This document shows positions 14,862 to 26,900 of a DNA stretch of 64,000 nt, piece by piece. The translations under genes were made by a program, and so were the position numbers. This DNA is from Dysidea avara. Its lineage: Eukaryota; Porifera; Demospongiae; Dictyoceratida; Dysideidae. Every line of letters begins with the position of its first letter. Position 1 is the first letter of the stretch. The stretch spans positions 22,648,356 through 22,712,355 of the forward strand of contig NC_089273.1 in the NCBI RefSeq assembly GCF_963678975.1. The letters run 5' to 3'. Under the pieces are notes generated by a model. That model made no database searches. It saw only the letters and a program-made list of their open reading frames with translations, and was not told where the DNA came from.

Positions 14862-17800
14862 GGATCTTCTGGAACCCTGGAACCTCTGGAACCCTGGAAC
14901 CTCTGGAACCTCTGGAACCATGGAACCTCTTGAACCCTGGAACCTCAGGAACCCTGCAACGTCTGGAACTCTGGAACAGTGGAAAATCTGGAAACCTGGA
15001 ACTTCTGGAACCCTGGAACCTGTGGAACCCTGGAACCTCTGGAACCCAGGAACCTATGGAACCCTGCAACCTCTGGATCCCTTGAACCTCTGGAATCCTG
15101 GAACCTGTGGAACCCTGGAACCTGTAGAACCTGTGTAACCCTGGAATGTCTGGAACCCTGGAACCTCTGGAACCCTGGATTCTCTGGAAACCTGGAACCT
15201 CTGGAGCCCTGGAACCTCTCGAACCCTGGAACCTCTGGAACCCTGGATCCTCTCGAACCCTGGAACCTCTGGAACCCTGGAACCTCTGGAACCCTAGAAC
15301 CTCTGGAAACCTGAAACCTCTGGAACCTGGGAACCCTGGAACCTCTAGAACTTCTGGAACCCTGGAACCTCTGGAACCTTGGAACCCTGGAACCTGTGGA
15401 ACCCTGGAACCTCTGGAACCCTGGAACCTCTGGAACCCAGGAACCTATGGAACCCTGGTACATATGGAACCTCTGGAACCTGTGGAACCCTGGTACCTCT
15501 GGAATCCTGGAACCTGTGGAACCCTGGAACCTGTAGAACCTGTGTAACCCTGGAATGTCTGGAACCCTCGAACTTCTGGAACCCTGGATCCTCTGGAAAC
15601 CTGGAACCTCTGGAGCCCTGGAATCTCTGTAACCTCTGGAACCCTGGAACCTCTGGAATCCTGGAACCTCTGGAACCCTGAAAACTGTGGAACCTCTGGA
15701 ACCCTGGAACCTCTGGAACCCTGGAACCTCTGGAACCCTGGATCCTCCGGAACCTGTGGAACCCTGGAAACTGTGTAACCCTGGAACCTGTGGAACCCTG
15801 GAAACTTTGAACCCTGGAACCTCTGGAACACTTGAACCTCTGGAACCCTGGAACCTTTGAACCCTGGAACCTCTGGAACCCTAGAACCTCTGGAGCCTGT
15901 GGAACCCTGGAACCTCTGGAACCCTTGAACCTCTGGAACCCTGGAACCTCTGGAACCCTGGAACCTCAGGAACCCTGCAACGTCTGGAACTCTGGAACAC
16001 TGGATCATCTGGAACCCTGGAACCTCTGGAACCCTTGAACCTCTGGAATCCTGGAACCTGTGGAACCCTGGAACCTGTGGAACCTGTGGAATCCTGGAAC
16101 CTCTGGAACCCTGAAACTTTGGAATCCTGGATCCTCTGGAACTCTGGAACCTCTGGAAACCTGAAACCTCTGGAACCTGGGAACCCTGGAACCTCTAGAA
16201 CTTCTGGAACCCTGGAATCTCTGGAACCTTGGAACCCTGGAACCTCTGGAACCCTGGAACCTCTGGAAAACTGGAACCTCTGGAACCTCTGGAACCATGG
16301 AACCTCTTGAACCCTGGAACCACAGGAACCCTGCAACGTCTGGAACTCTGGAACACTGGATCATCTGGAACCCTGGAACCTCTGGAACCCTTGAACCTCT
16401 GGAATCCTGGAACCTGTGGAACCCTGGAACCTGTGGAACCTGTGGAATCCTGGAACCTCTGGAACCCTGGAACTTTGGAATCCTGGATCCTCTGGAACCC
16501 TGGAACCTCTGGAAACCTGGAACCACTGGAACCCTGGAACCTCTGGAACCCTGGAACCTCTGGAACCCTGGATCTTCTGGAACCCTGGAACCTCTGGAAC
16601 CCTGGAACCTCTGGAACCTCTGGAACCATGGAACCTCTTGAACCCTGGAACCTGTGGAACCCTGGAACCTGTGGAACCCTGGAACCTCTCGAACCCTGGA
16701 ACCTCTGGAACCCTGGAACCTCTGGAACCCTGGATCTTCTGGAACCCTGGAACCTCTGGAACCCTGGAACCTCTGGAACCTCTCGAACCATGGAACCTCT
16801 TGAACCCTGGAACCTCAGGAACCCTGCAACGTCTGGAACTCTGGAACAGTGGAAAATCTGGAAACCTGGAACTTCTGGAACCCTGGAACCTCTGGAACCC
16901 TGGAACCTCTGGAACCCAGGAATCTATGGAACCCTGCAACCTCTGGATCCCTTGAACCTCTGGATTCCTGGAACCTGTGGAACCCTGGAACCTGTAGAAC
17001 CTGTGTAACCCTGGAATGTCTGGAACCCTGGAACCTCTGGAACCCTGGATTCTCTGGAAACCTGGAACCTCTGGAGCTATGGAACCTCTCGAACCCTGGA
17101 ACCTCTGGAACCCTGGAACCTTTGAACCCTGGAACCTCTGGAACCCTAGAACCTCTGGAGCCTGTGGAACCCTGGAACCTCTGGAACCCTTGAACCTCTG
17201 GAACCCTGGAACCTCTGGAACCCTGGAACCTCTGGAACCCTAGAACCTCTGGAGCCTGTGGAACCCTGGAACCTCTGGAACCCTTGAACCTCTGGAACCC
17301 TGGAACCTCTGGAACCCTGGAACCTCTGGAACCCTGGAACATCTGGAACCTCTGGAACGTCTGGAACCCTGGAACCTCTGGAACCCTGGAACCTCTGGAA
17401 CCCTGGAACCTCTGGAACCCTGGAACCTCTGGAACCTCTGGAACTCTCTAACCTCTGGAACCCTGGAACCTCTGGAACCTGTGGAACCCTGGAACCTCTG
17501 GAAACCTGGAATCTCTGGATGCCTTGAACCTGTGGAACCCTGGAACCTGTGGAACCCTAGAACCTTTGGAACCCTGGAACCTGTGGAACCCTGGAACCTC
17601 TCGAACACTGGAACCTCTCGAACCCTGGAACTTGTGGAACCCTGGAACCTCTGGAACCCTGGAACCTCTGGAACCCTGGAACCTCTGGAACCCTAGAACC
17701 TCTGGAAACCTGAAACCTCTGGAACCTGGGAACCCTGGAACCTCTAGAACTTCTGGAACCCTGGAATCTCTGGAACCTTGGAACCCTGGAACCTCTGGAA

Positions 17801-18465
17801 CCCTGGAACCTCTGGAAAACTGGAACCTCTGGAACCTCTGGAAACTCTGGAACCATGGAACCTCTGGAACCTCAGGAACCCTGCAACGTCTGGAACTCTG
17901 GAACACTGGATCATCTGGAACCCTGGAACCTCTGGAACCCTTGAACCTCTGGAATCCTGGAACCTGTGGAACCCTGGAACCTGTGGAACCTGTGGAATCC
18001 TGGAACCTCTGGAACCCTGGAACTTTGGAATCCTGGATCCTCTGGAACCCTGGAACCTCTGGAAACCTGGAACCTCTCGAACCCTGGAACCTCTGGAACC
18101 CTGGAACCTCTCGAACCCTGGAACCTCTGGAACCCTGGAACCTCTCGAACCCTGGATCTTCTGGAACCCTGGAACCTCTGGAACCCTGGAACCTCTGGAA
18201 CCTCTGGAACCATGGAACCTCTTGAACCCTGGAACCTCAGGAACCCTGCAACGTCTGGAACTCTGGAACAGTGGAAAATCTGGAAACCTGGAACTTCTGG
18301 AACCCTGGAACCTGTGGAACCCTGGAACCTCTGGAACCCTGGAACCTCTGGAACCCAGGAACCTATGGAACCCTGCAACCTCTGGATCCCTTGAACCTCT
18401 GGAATCCTGGAACCTGTGGAACCCTGGAACCTGTAGAACCTGTGTAACCCTGGAATGTCTGGAAC
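14862..18465. repeat. Medium-scale triplicated satellite block
   Basis: A block starting at a GGATCTTCTGG variant and running through GAACAGTGGAAAATCTGG to GTGTAACCCTGGAATGTC occurs three times, at about 14862-15160, 16732-17030 and 18146-18465. The spacers between copies differ in length (about 1.4-1.9 kb). This is a second layer of higher-order structure, separate from the 5.19-kb duplication. Borders are approximate. Confidence 0.6.
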
Positions 18466-19187
18466 CCTGGAACCTCTGGAACCCTGGATTCTCTGGAAAC
18501 CTGGAACCTCTGGAGCCCTGGAACCTCTCGAACCCTGGAACCTCTGGAACCCTGGATCCTCTCGAACCCTAGAACCTCTGGAACCCTGGAACCTCTGGAA
18601 CCCTAGAACCTCTGGAAACCTGAAACCTCTGGAACCTGGGAACCCTGGAACCTCTAGAACTTCTGGAACCCTGGAACCTCTGGAACCTTGGAACCCTGGA
18701 ACCAGTGGAACCCTGGAACCTCTGGAACCCTGGAACCTCTGGAACCCAGGAACCTATGGAACCCTGGTACATATGGAACCTCTGGAATCTGTGGAACCCT
18801 GGTACCTGTGGAACCCTGGAACCTCTGGAACCTCTGGAACCATGGAACCTCTTGAACCCTGGATCCTCAGGAACCCTGCAACGTCTGGAACTCTGGAACA
18901 CTGGATCATCTGGAACCCTGGAACCTCTGGAACCCTTGAACCTCTGGAATCCTGGAACCTGTGGAACCCTGGAACCTGTGGAACCTGTGGAATCCTGGAA
19001 CCTCTGGAACCCTGGAACTTTGGAATCCTGGATCCTCTGGAACCCTGGAACCTCTGGAAACCTGGAACCACTGGAACCCTGGAACCTCTGGAACCCTGGA
19101 ACCTCTCGAACCCTGGAACCTGTGGAACCCTGGAACCTCTGGAACTCTACTACATAATACACTTTATAGTAAAATTCCGTAGGCAGT

Positions 19188-19353
19188 TTAGCAACTTTGT
19201 TCCAAGTAATGGTCATCCTTAGCCTCCTCACCGGCAGCAGCAGCTACCCCAGCCTTAGATGCAGCAGCGGAAATAAAAGAAGGCTGAGTTGTGCAACAAG
19301 TTGGTATGACCCCATTTATAGAATCCAGATGAGTGGATGTGGCTCCAGTATGT
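19188..19353 (-). CDS. Candidate terminal coding exon of an unidentified gene, next to the satellite
   Basis: On the minus strand a pyrimidine-rich acceptor (TTGTTAACTGTTTAG) precedes an open stretch of about 54 residues ending in TAA at 19188-19190. The peptide contains HTGATSTHLDSIN and then an alanine-rich segment (SFISAAASKAGVAAAAGEEA), finishing DDHYLEQSC. This composition is protein-like and unlike the AT-rich surroundings. I recognise no domain. The 3' untranslated region would run straight into the satellite, which begins 41 bp after the stop; I see no AATAAA in that gap. Upstream exons (higher coordinates) were not found. It could be a displaced gene fragment. Confidence 0.35.
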
Positions 19354-19930
19354 CTAAACAGTTAACAAAAATATGTACTAGAGTTGCAATGTAATAGTAT
19401 ACTATTTAAATACAACAATACATAGTCTCCATTGCATCACTATTAAGCGACACTAAGTGGAGGATATCGTTGCATCTCTAGTATGTACACTCTATCAGTA
19501 CAACCTGTCTTAATGGCCACCAGTATAGAAAGACAACCTCTCTTGAAAAGCCAATTCCAAATTGAGAATTTATACACTGCTACCTGCTTATTGAGTGAAG
19601 GTGGCAATAAACAAGTTCCACCGTAATTTATACATGTGATCAGATCCTGTATTATTCTGCCAGTGGAAGAGAAACACTTGGCCAGGACAAAATGTGACCC
19701 AAATGTCCTGGATGATCAACACTCAACCCACTTACGACCCAGTGGCACAATGAAACTGAATATTTATAGAGAATACAATCATAGTTACAACATGTGAATA
19801 CAAGATATGCTACGTACCATTTTAGCATTTCAAGTCACTACATTATGTACAGACCAGTCAACAATACTTCATAGTGCCCATCAGTTAACCTGAAGAACAA
19901 TAGTTACAAAAAAATAAAAATGCATATAAG
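19354..19930. other. AT-rich non-coding DNA
   Basis: No convincing gene. A string CAGTACAACCTGTCTTAATGG at 19496 resembles one end of a pogo-like inverted-repeat element, but I could not find the matching end. Confidence 0.5.
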
Positions 19931-20111
19931 TACAGTAAAACCTCATTAATGGGGCCAGCTCTGGGATCAAAAAAATTGACCCTAATAACAAGGTGGCCTT
20001 AATAATGAGGTCATAAAGTACTGCTTAGCTATGTTTGGGACCTACTAGAGGTAGCCAATATAACGAGTTGGTCTTATTAAAGAGGTGGCCGCTAAGTGAG
20101 CTTTCACTGTA
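19931..20111. mobile_element. Pogo/Tc1-mariner-like MITE, 181 bp
   Basis: The element begins TACAGTAAAACCTCATTAA and ends in a sequence whose reverse complement is TACAGTGAAAGCTCACTTA. These are imperfect terminal inverted repeats of about 20 bp bounded by TA on both sides, as expected for a TA target duplication. Starts of the form CAGTnnAACCTC are typical of pogo/Tigger elements. The interior reads like repeated GGTGGCC/TTAATAA fragments and has no open frame, so it is non-autonomous. Confidence 0.65.
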
Positions 20112-20342
20112 CCTACCGTTGACAATGGTACACAATAGTAATGGTTAACAATATACACTGAAACCTTACTCAGGCTGCTTTACGGTCAACCTTGTAGCAG
20201 ATTACTCTATACACGAAATGACACATTCAGGAATTGTATTTAGATAGACAATAAAGTAACGCATTGTGACTTGAATACTCATGATGTGTCACTGCTAGGC
20301 AGTATCTGATATGGCTACCATATATACGGCACTGCCGAAGCA

Positions 20343-20549
20343 CAACGTTGCTCTTGCTCGCACGCACAATTTTGCTCATTCAAGATTTTAAACATTGATA
20401 ATTTAGGGGCATGGCAACTGTTTCACTCAGAAGACTGTGTCTCAGCTGTTCCCTTATGAGAATTGCAGTCAAAACAATTGCCATGCCCCGTAATTAGTGA
20501 TTTTTAAAATCTCAAGCAAACTTGTATGTGCGAGCGAGTGCAACATTGT
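20343..20549. mobile_element. Foldback element with arms of about 80 bp
   Basis: The left arm (20343-20423: CAACGTTGCTCTTGCTCGCA ... GGGGCATGGCAACTG) pairs imperfectly with the right arm (20475-20549: CAATTGCCATGCCCC ... GCGAGCGAGTGCAACATTG). Similarity may extend outward to about 20331 and 20565. There is no open frame, so this is a MITE or foldback transposon of unassigned superfamily. Confidence 0.6.
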
Positions 20550-20744
20550 AATTGAGCAGTAATGTACCTGAGTAAACCACATAAGTAGGCGCATCTTACA
20601 ACACCAGAACTCCATCATATTTTGCGAATTCTAATCGAACATGGTTGTCTCAAACTCAGAAGTATGCTAGACATCAATGTACTGTAGTATAGAACAATCT
20701 GCTTCATAGATTGAAGGACCAATGTCATTTACAAACTTTTATGA

Positions 20745-20993
20745 TGCCACCAATACTTATTTTTTGTCTTTTGAATGATTTTGTAATTGTTGTAAATAAT
20801 TTACGTACATGTGTGTTGTATTCATTTTTTGTTTTGTTTTGTATGCGTATTATTGTTCTGATATTATGTATGTTTGGATTGTACTGTGTGTATTTTGCTT
20901 GTATGTATATGTTTATGTATGTGCTTGTATGTATGTATGTCCCTCCCTCCAATGAGGAAGAGCGGCTGTGCCGACCATTGAGAGGTTAAACTT

Positions 20994-21036
<43 letters not shown>

Positions 21037-21037
21037 T

Positions 21038-21093
<56 letters not shown>
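20745..21093 (+). mobile_element. Possible 3' tail of a 5'-truncated non-LTR retrotransposon
   Basis: A T-rich stretch (TTTTTTGTTTTGTTTTG, several TGTATGT runs) leads into CCCTCCCTCCAATGAGGAAG, GAGAGGTTAAA and then directly into a pure tetranucleotide tract. A short untranslated tail ending in a tandem microsatellite is the usual 3' structure of CR1/L2-like LINEs, which are mostly 5'-truncated. No reverse-transcriptase coding sequence is visible here, so the call rests on layout alone. Confidence 0.35.
20993..21093. repeat. (AATC)n microsatellite
   Basis: About 25 tandem copies of ATCA/AATC with a single C-to-T type interruption (TCTATC) near the middle. Confidence 0.97.
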
Positions 21094-22592
21094 GTAAGAT
21101 AGTTACTTTTAAGCCTAAGTTTCTTGGCTTATATATCTTCACCTTGTGGAGGAGCCAGCAATACTTCTGATTAAAAATTAAATTACTAAACTTTGTGTCA
21201 GGCCTTGAAACTCATGAAAATATGAACATTTCACTAGCATTTATTACAAATTCGCCTGAAACTAAAGCAAATCAAAGTCAAGCTAGCTGTGAAACAGCCA
21301 CCCAGCACCTTTGTGTGTACTAAGTGCCTCTAAAATAATTATCATGTAGCTGTTGTTTAAGACATCCAGAACCTTTACAACAGCTTTTAAGACTTCACAA
21401 TCATCTGCAAAGGCAAAAATGGCAAAAATCAACAGTGAGATACTACTAAGAGGTGATTATTTGCTGCTTCAAATATGCAGCAACTATCACTCTTGAAGAT
21501 AATCTGGCTCTCCCAATCACCTACGACTTAGCTTGTTTGTGCCCCTCCCCTTGCCAGCTCCTGGATCCGCCTCTTACTGTGGAGGGGCGGATCCACGAGC
21601 AGGCATTAGATATTTGGTATTTCATGTGTTGAAGGCATTCCAGGGCTTCTGGTTGTCTGAAATCTTACCACAGTTTACTCAGGCAGTGTTGTGGTCACCA
21701 CTAAACCACTGGAATGCTGTGTTACGTTCTTCTTATACTTGGCTACTATATTCTGAAACATATATATCCTATAGATAATGACTTCATCACTTTCTTTATC
21801 AGGAGCTTGTAAGGGCCAAAAGTTAAAATATTTACACTTTTAGCTGACAGCCAACTGCCTACGTCTGAAGCAGTGCCTTTGGTGCTGTACCAGATTTTCT
21901 GCCCCCTTGCTGCCAGCACTCACTGTGTCACACACTAAGGCCACTCCAAATAAATTCTCTGTTTCCCGTTCTGGATTCAAGCACATTTACATGCGGGCGG
22001 GCGGTCCATTTTCATTATTTCATTATAAGATTGGCAGCTTTTCAAGCCACTATTTTCCTGGCACAGCCATAAAAAAGCTGCATAAAGGTATGCTTAAGCT
22101 TGTTTCCTCCTGTTTAAGTTGCAAAATAGCACAAACGTGAAGTCTGTGCCAATTTGATAGCACTGCTGACACGTTAGCTGACACCATTTCAAGATGGCTT
22201 TTACTGAGCCTATCAGTATGCATAAATAACCGGAAATAATGGAAGAACATGGAATAATGGAATATTTAAAGCTGACAGTAACTAGATGCGAGTGGTGGAT
22301 GGAAACAGAGAATTTATCTGGAGTGGCCTAATATCCATCTCTATAGCCAGTTGGAACAGCATGCCTCAAATGCAGCCACCTCCTTATTAAGCTAGGTCAG
22401 AAAATTTTGTCCCTACCTGAACAATGACCAGTTGTCACTGTACTATTTGTGATTAGTGATCATGAAGGATTATTTACTAAGATACTAAGATATACATACG
22501 CTACAACCTCCAAATATAGCAGTAAAATTTTCACCCTGGTCCAAAGTTGCTAATCGCCTTTTACAATAAAGTTTTATGGCACTAATAGATGT
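21094..22592. other. Non-coding DNA with one solitary transposon end
   Basis: No gene is supported. At 21560-21579 the string CCTGGATCCGCCTCTTACTG looks like the right terminus of a hAT-like element (reverse complement CAGTAAGAGGCGGATCCAGG), immediately followed by GGAGGGGCGGATCCACG. The partner end was not located. Confidence 0.4.
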
Positions 22593-22600
22593 ATAGTTAA

Positions 22601-23620
22601 CAGGGGCGTATCTAGACTAATTCTGATTCCCGGGCAAACCACTAACCTTGCAAGCAACTAAATGAGCAACCTGTGGGATGTTCATACGTACACTCATAAA
22701 AATTTGTTTTTAGTGCAAAGCATGGCTAGCTATTCTGTATAGCTGCTAACTCTATCTGTATGGTGCATGAACATAAGCATTTATGCAGCCTATCTAGCTA
22801 ATCGCTATTGTTACCTAATCGATTGTGGGACGTATATGTAGTAGTAATCACGTGCAGCGCCACAACACGCTTAAGAAATCTTGTGTGATAAGTCCTACAT
22901 TGAAGATGTGTCTCTCTAAACATGACAATTCATCCACTGACTGGCTCTGCTTCAGTGAACTCAGGTCTACAAAAAATGGCGGCAAAACTGGCAAAATCCT
23001 GGTGATCTCCCACCACTGCGACTAATACAATTGTGTTTTAATAATAGCTCACATCACATATTACACTCCACTCCTAAATCGTACAACACTGACTCCATAC
23101 CTCACTCCATAATGTTCCCCTTGTCACGTTGCATCTAAATAAATTCGGTCGCTATTAGAGGACTCTGTTTCACGCACCTCGCACCATCAAACAATAATCA
23201 GACAATATCCAACTAACAGCCAACTGTGAACACTCACACGTCACGTGGAGAACACATGGTGCCATTTTCTGATTTAAACTGAGCGCGCAGCGATAATTTA
23301 CTTCATATATGAATTGTATGTCTCTGTAATCACTATAGCCTCTACTGTATGTAATTCCAATTCTGTAAAGCAATTATTAAATATTAAATTAAATTAAATA
23401 TTGCAGCGCACCCCTTTTTAGAGAGGGTGCAAGTGTCGATGGAAGGCAGAAGCTGTTGGCTAATGGTGTAGAATTAATGTTAGCGGGGGTGGGGTAGGAT
23501 TTATGTGCTAAACGCGATATTTTGAGTAGCTGTGTGGCCCAACCATTTTCTGATGCCCAGGCAAAGTGAAGTGATGCCCGGGTAAATTCCCGGGTATTCC
23601 CGGGGTTAGCTACGCCACTG
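22601..23620. mobile_element. Non-autonomous hAT-type element, 1,020 bp, with perfect 8-bp target duplication
   Basis: Left end CAGGGGCGTATCTAG and right end TAGCTACGCCACTG (reverse complement CAGTGGCGTAGCTA) are inverted repeats. They are flanked by identical 8-bp copies ATAGTTAA at 22593-22600 and 23621-23628. The 8-bp duplication and CAG...CTG ends are the hAT signature. The interior carries CCCGGG clusters near both ends (22629 and 23579-23604) as subterminal motifs but no transposase frame. Confidence 0.85.
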
Positions 23621-23940
23621 ATAGTTAAACTCACCATTTTATCTCTCAGTGGCATTAAATCCCTTCAACACTAAAACACAACCTTCAGGCGACGAGACAA
23701 CAACCTAAAGACCTTAAGGGTCTCGCCGGTCGCGATTACAGCCTATTCTGATGCGCTTATTTAATAGTAATATAAATTTTAAAGCCTTTTATTAACAAAA
23801 CTCAATAGGACATAATTACGTTCCGCTCTATTGTCTCTCTACATACTTGCAATTGCCATTTCTGTACTATTCTCATTTCATTTCATAAGAGCTCGTACTG
23901 ATACGGGCAAGGCGTGGCTTTTCCGCTTGAATTACTCTAT

Positions 23941-24113
23941 GATCGAGATACTCTAATAGAGTAGTCAATCACTCTAAAAAACAGTCACATTTCTACAAGT
24001 GCTGTATTTTTATATTGTGAAGTCTGTAAGTAGCTAGTAATTAAAGCAATGCTAGGTAGAAGATGTAACTATGCTTTAACTTTTATTGACTGCTCTATTA
24101 GAGTATCTTGATC
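23941..24113. mobile_element. MITE with GATCRAGATACTCTAATAGAG ends, 173 bp
   Basis: GATCGAGATACTCTAATAGAG at 23941 is inverted at the right end as CTCTATTAGAGTATCTTGATC (ending 24113). The inverted repeat continues as AGTAGTCAATC against TTGACTGC, giving arms of about 28 bp. There is no coding sequence. The same motif is found elsewhere in the window inside unrelated elements. Confidence 0.7.
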
Positions 24114-25526
24114 GTTAAGAGGAAAGGTAAATTGCTACTAAGGATTTACTATTTTTTTTTGTTTTTTTAAAGATACTAAGACAATGATAATGTAAATAAA
24201 CACTTAAACAGTGGGCAGAGAGGCTAACTGTGCCCAGTCCTGGGATGATGGTATTGTTTCCATTACAGAAGCAGCATTGCCACGTTGAACATCAATGGCA
24301 ACCTTCTGAATCAAAAAAATTGGGTGGCCCTATTATCACCAGACTGTTCCATCACCCAGGAACTTATCCGCCTCACTAATGAGCGTGCACATGATCCCCA
24401 AGCACCCAAGGTCTCAACACATAAAGGGGAGAAGTGAAATGATGGAATCAGAGAAGAATACTTTCTGCACTTAGCTGACTCTGCACAGTTTTCCAGCCGG
24501 CTGGCACCACTTGCAGAAGTAGATAAATTAGATGAGGCTAGGGTGTCTGAACAGGTAATTAGTCCCAGAGCAAGGGTAAGCCCCGTGACCAAGGAATCAA
24601 TGACATGGCATCTGGCCTCTTACCATCATTACGACACATACCGACTGGCTCCAAAACAGTAGGAACACCTCCAGACACCAGAGCACGACGAATAGTTTCA
24701 TTCACTACAGCGTGCCGAGGAATACGGCCTCCATTACGCCTGCAAGATAAACCGTGAGTTCCAAAAACATCAACTTTATTGCCACAAACACACGTATGCT
24801 CGACAACAATGGGAATGTTCTATACCATATACGTATTTTGTACCATACGCGTATGGTACATATGCGTATACGCGTACGGTACAACCATACGCGTATGGTA
24901 CGGAAAATCGTACCATCTGAGTATAGGCTATAGCTAACCTGCTTTGTATATAATATCAAGCAGAAGGTTTTTATACTGTCGTACCTATTGACTATGCCGG
25001 ATGGCACTCTGCTTTCATTTCTTTTTTGGGAAGAGGGAGTGGGAAGGGGCCCGGATAGTCTCTTAGCAGTTTCTGTAATTCAGTCAAGATCGAGCTAGCT
25101 AGGAATATACCTCTATAGAGCAATCATATTTTGGTCTGATTAGCTATTCTATTCTCTAGAGCTGAGATGTATTTTGTAATTAAGATAGAAATTGCTTTAC
25201 TGCATGATGCAAACCTACACTGTTAAAACTGAGGTGGTCATAGCACACTTAACCAGCAGCACACCCTTTGGGTGCAGGTACACTTTCAGGATATAGTGTG
25301 TGAAGCACACAAGACAAGCAGTGTGACTGTATATTGGTGTACATGGCATCCTTTATCATTTAGAGGTAGTAGGATGTATAGAAAAGCATCAATTTTTATG
25401 TGCTATAAATAAACTTATTTTGTGCTAAGCCATTAAACAGACACACTACAATAAAATGTGTATTCGTGTATAATTATGTGGTATGCCCTAAATGTGCTGT
25501 ACATAGCATGTACTCTTGTGGTATAT

Positions 25527-25653
25527 GTGATATGTAGGAGATGATTGTCCACATTTGTCCATTAGTTAGCAAATATGAACCCATTTGTCCATTAGTTAGC
25601 AAATGTGAACCATCATCTCCTACACATCACATACTTCGCTGAAGTATGTGATG
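25527..25653. repeat. Inverted repeat enclosing a direct repeat, followed by a hairpin
   Basis: GTGATATGTAGGAGATGAT (25527) is inverted at 25612-25630. Between them ATTTGTCCATTAGTTAGCAA occurs twice in tandem. Immediately after, 25625-25653 forms a hairpin with a 13-bp perfect stem (CATCACATACTTC / GAAGTATGTGATG) and a three-base loop. No function is assigned. Confidence 0.7.
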
Positions 25654-26900
25654 CGTGTGTGTGCGTGATTTGCACAAAAACACATTTATTGTAGTGACAG
25701 TTCAAGTCGATGAACAAAGCCAGTTTGTTTGTATCAATAAAGTAACCAATTTGCATCAACCGAGAATAAAACTCTTGATTAACATTAACTCATAGAATTT
25801 CCATTAGATTAATCCAGTGAACAGTAGAGAGATGAAAAAGATAATCAGTGGGGGCCCATACATATCTTAAGGTAGCTTCAGCTGAGTGAAATTAAACCCA
25901 CAATCAAACTCCAGGCTTGGTGATATAGGTTTATTATACATTTTGAAGCAATGTTTCGGATTGGAAAGCAGTAAGTTGCTGACTGACTAATAGTGTTGTG
26001 TACTGTTTGTAGATTGTTGACATTCCAGGAATGTTACACCAATTGTGAAACTGCAGATGATGTAATATTTCACAATTAATAATACTATGATGAGTGGTTG
26101 ACTTTAATAATAAAGCTGTCACATTCCACCCTTCCACTCCTGAATGCATAAGTGCTTTTTTTCTCCACAGTGGAAATGCTATATATTACTTTGAAAGTAC
26201 ACAAGCTGGTATACTATAGTAATGTATGTTCTTTAGAATAGTCAAGTTAATTATCTAGCTGTTGCATAGCAACCATATACACTGAAAACGCATTGTAAAT
26301 TTTTATTTTTATTTCTTCTTCCACGCAGTACATTGTGGCTGCAATTGCTACACATATATTACTTCCTATTGGATTCATGATCCATTGTTTAATTGATATA
26401 ATGAAAATTCAAAAATCAGGCCATTATTACATAATGCTACTCCTCCTTCATACCTGTAATAGAGTTTATGATGTAATGTAATGATGTGACATGATGTAAT
26501 AATTCATTATGCATATACTTGTAATATTAATATTGTGTGCTGTAGTTGTAAGAGTTATAGTTGTTATTGTGTGCTTTCAATTATTGATGAATAATATTAT
26601 GTACAGTGGTCTGTTCTGCTTATAAAAGATTTGCCCAAGAGCCTACACTTCCCTACAATTATAGAACAATACCCACAATATGTGATAGCAGCCATATTAA
26701 TTAATTTGCATCCATTGGAAATTATAGCCAATTTTTTACAGTCACATATATGTATATTATTTCATTAAATATTTTATTCTATTGTTGTTACATAATCTAT
26801 TGTTTAGCTTTAATTTGTTAGTACACTATAGCTTCCACTTAAAAATGGGTATTTATGCCTGATGGCACGCACTAAAGGAGTGTTGAGTAGACAATTTTAA

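Larger units (their letters stand above)
1..19147. repeat. 17-bp satellite array (GGAACCCTGGAACCTST), higher-order organised
   Basis: The whole stretch is made of an 8-mer (GGAACCCT) followed by a 9-mer (GGAACCTCT or GGAACCTGT), giving a 17-bp period. It runs off the left edge and stops abruptly at about 19147. Seventeen is not divisible by three, so each frame reads all phases over 51 bp, and the unit contains no stop in any of them. This yields a 17-residue peptide repeat on each strand (plus: NLWNPGTSGTLEPLEPW; minus: GSRVPEVPGFQRFQGSR) and apparent frames up to 1,097 residues. The frames overlap on both strands and have no splice or start context, so I regard them as non-coding. Variants recur: CTCGAACACT, TTGAACC, GGATCC, ATGTGGAACC. 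Function is unknown; a heterochromatic or subtelomeric block is possible. Confidence 0.97.

Noticed and set aside
1..19147. CRISPR array or bacterial repeat protein gene
   Set aside because: There are no unique spacers between repeats, no cas genes, and the neighbourhood is clearly eukaryotic.
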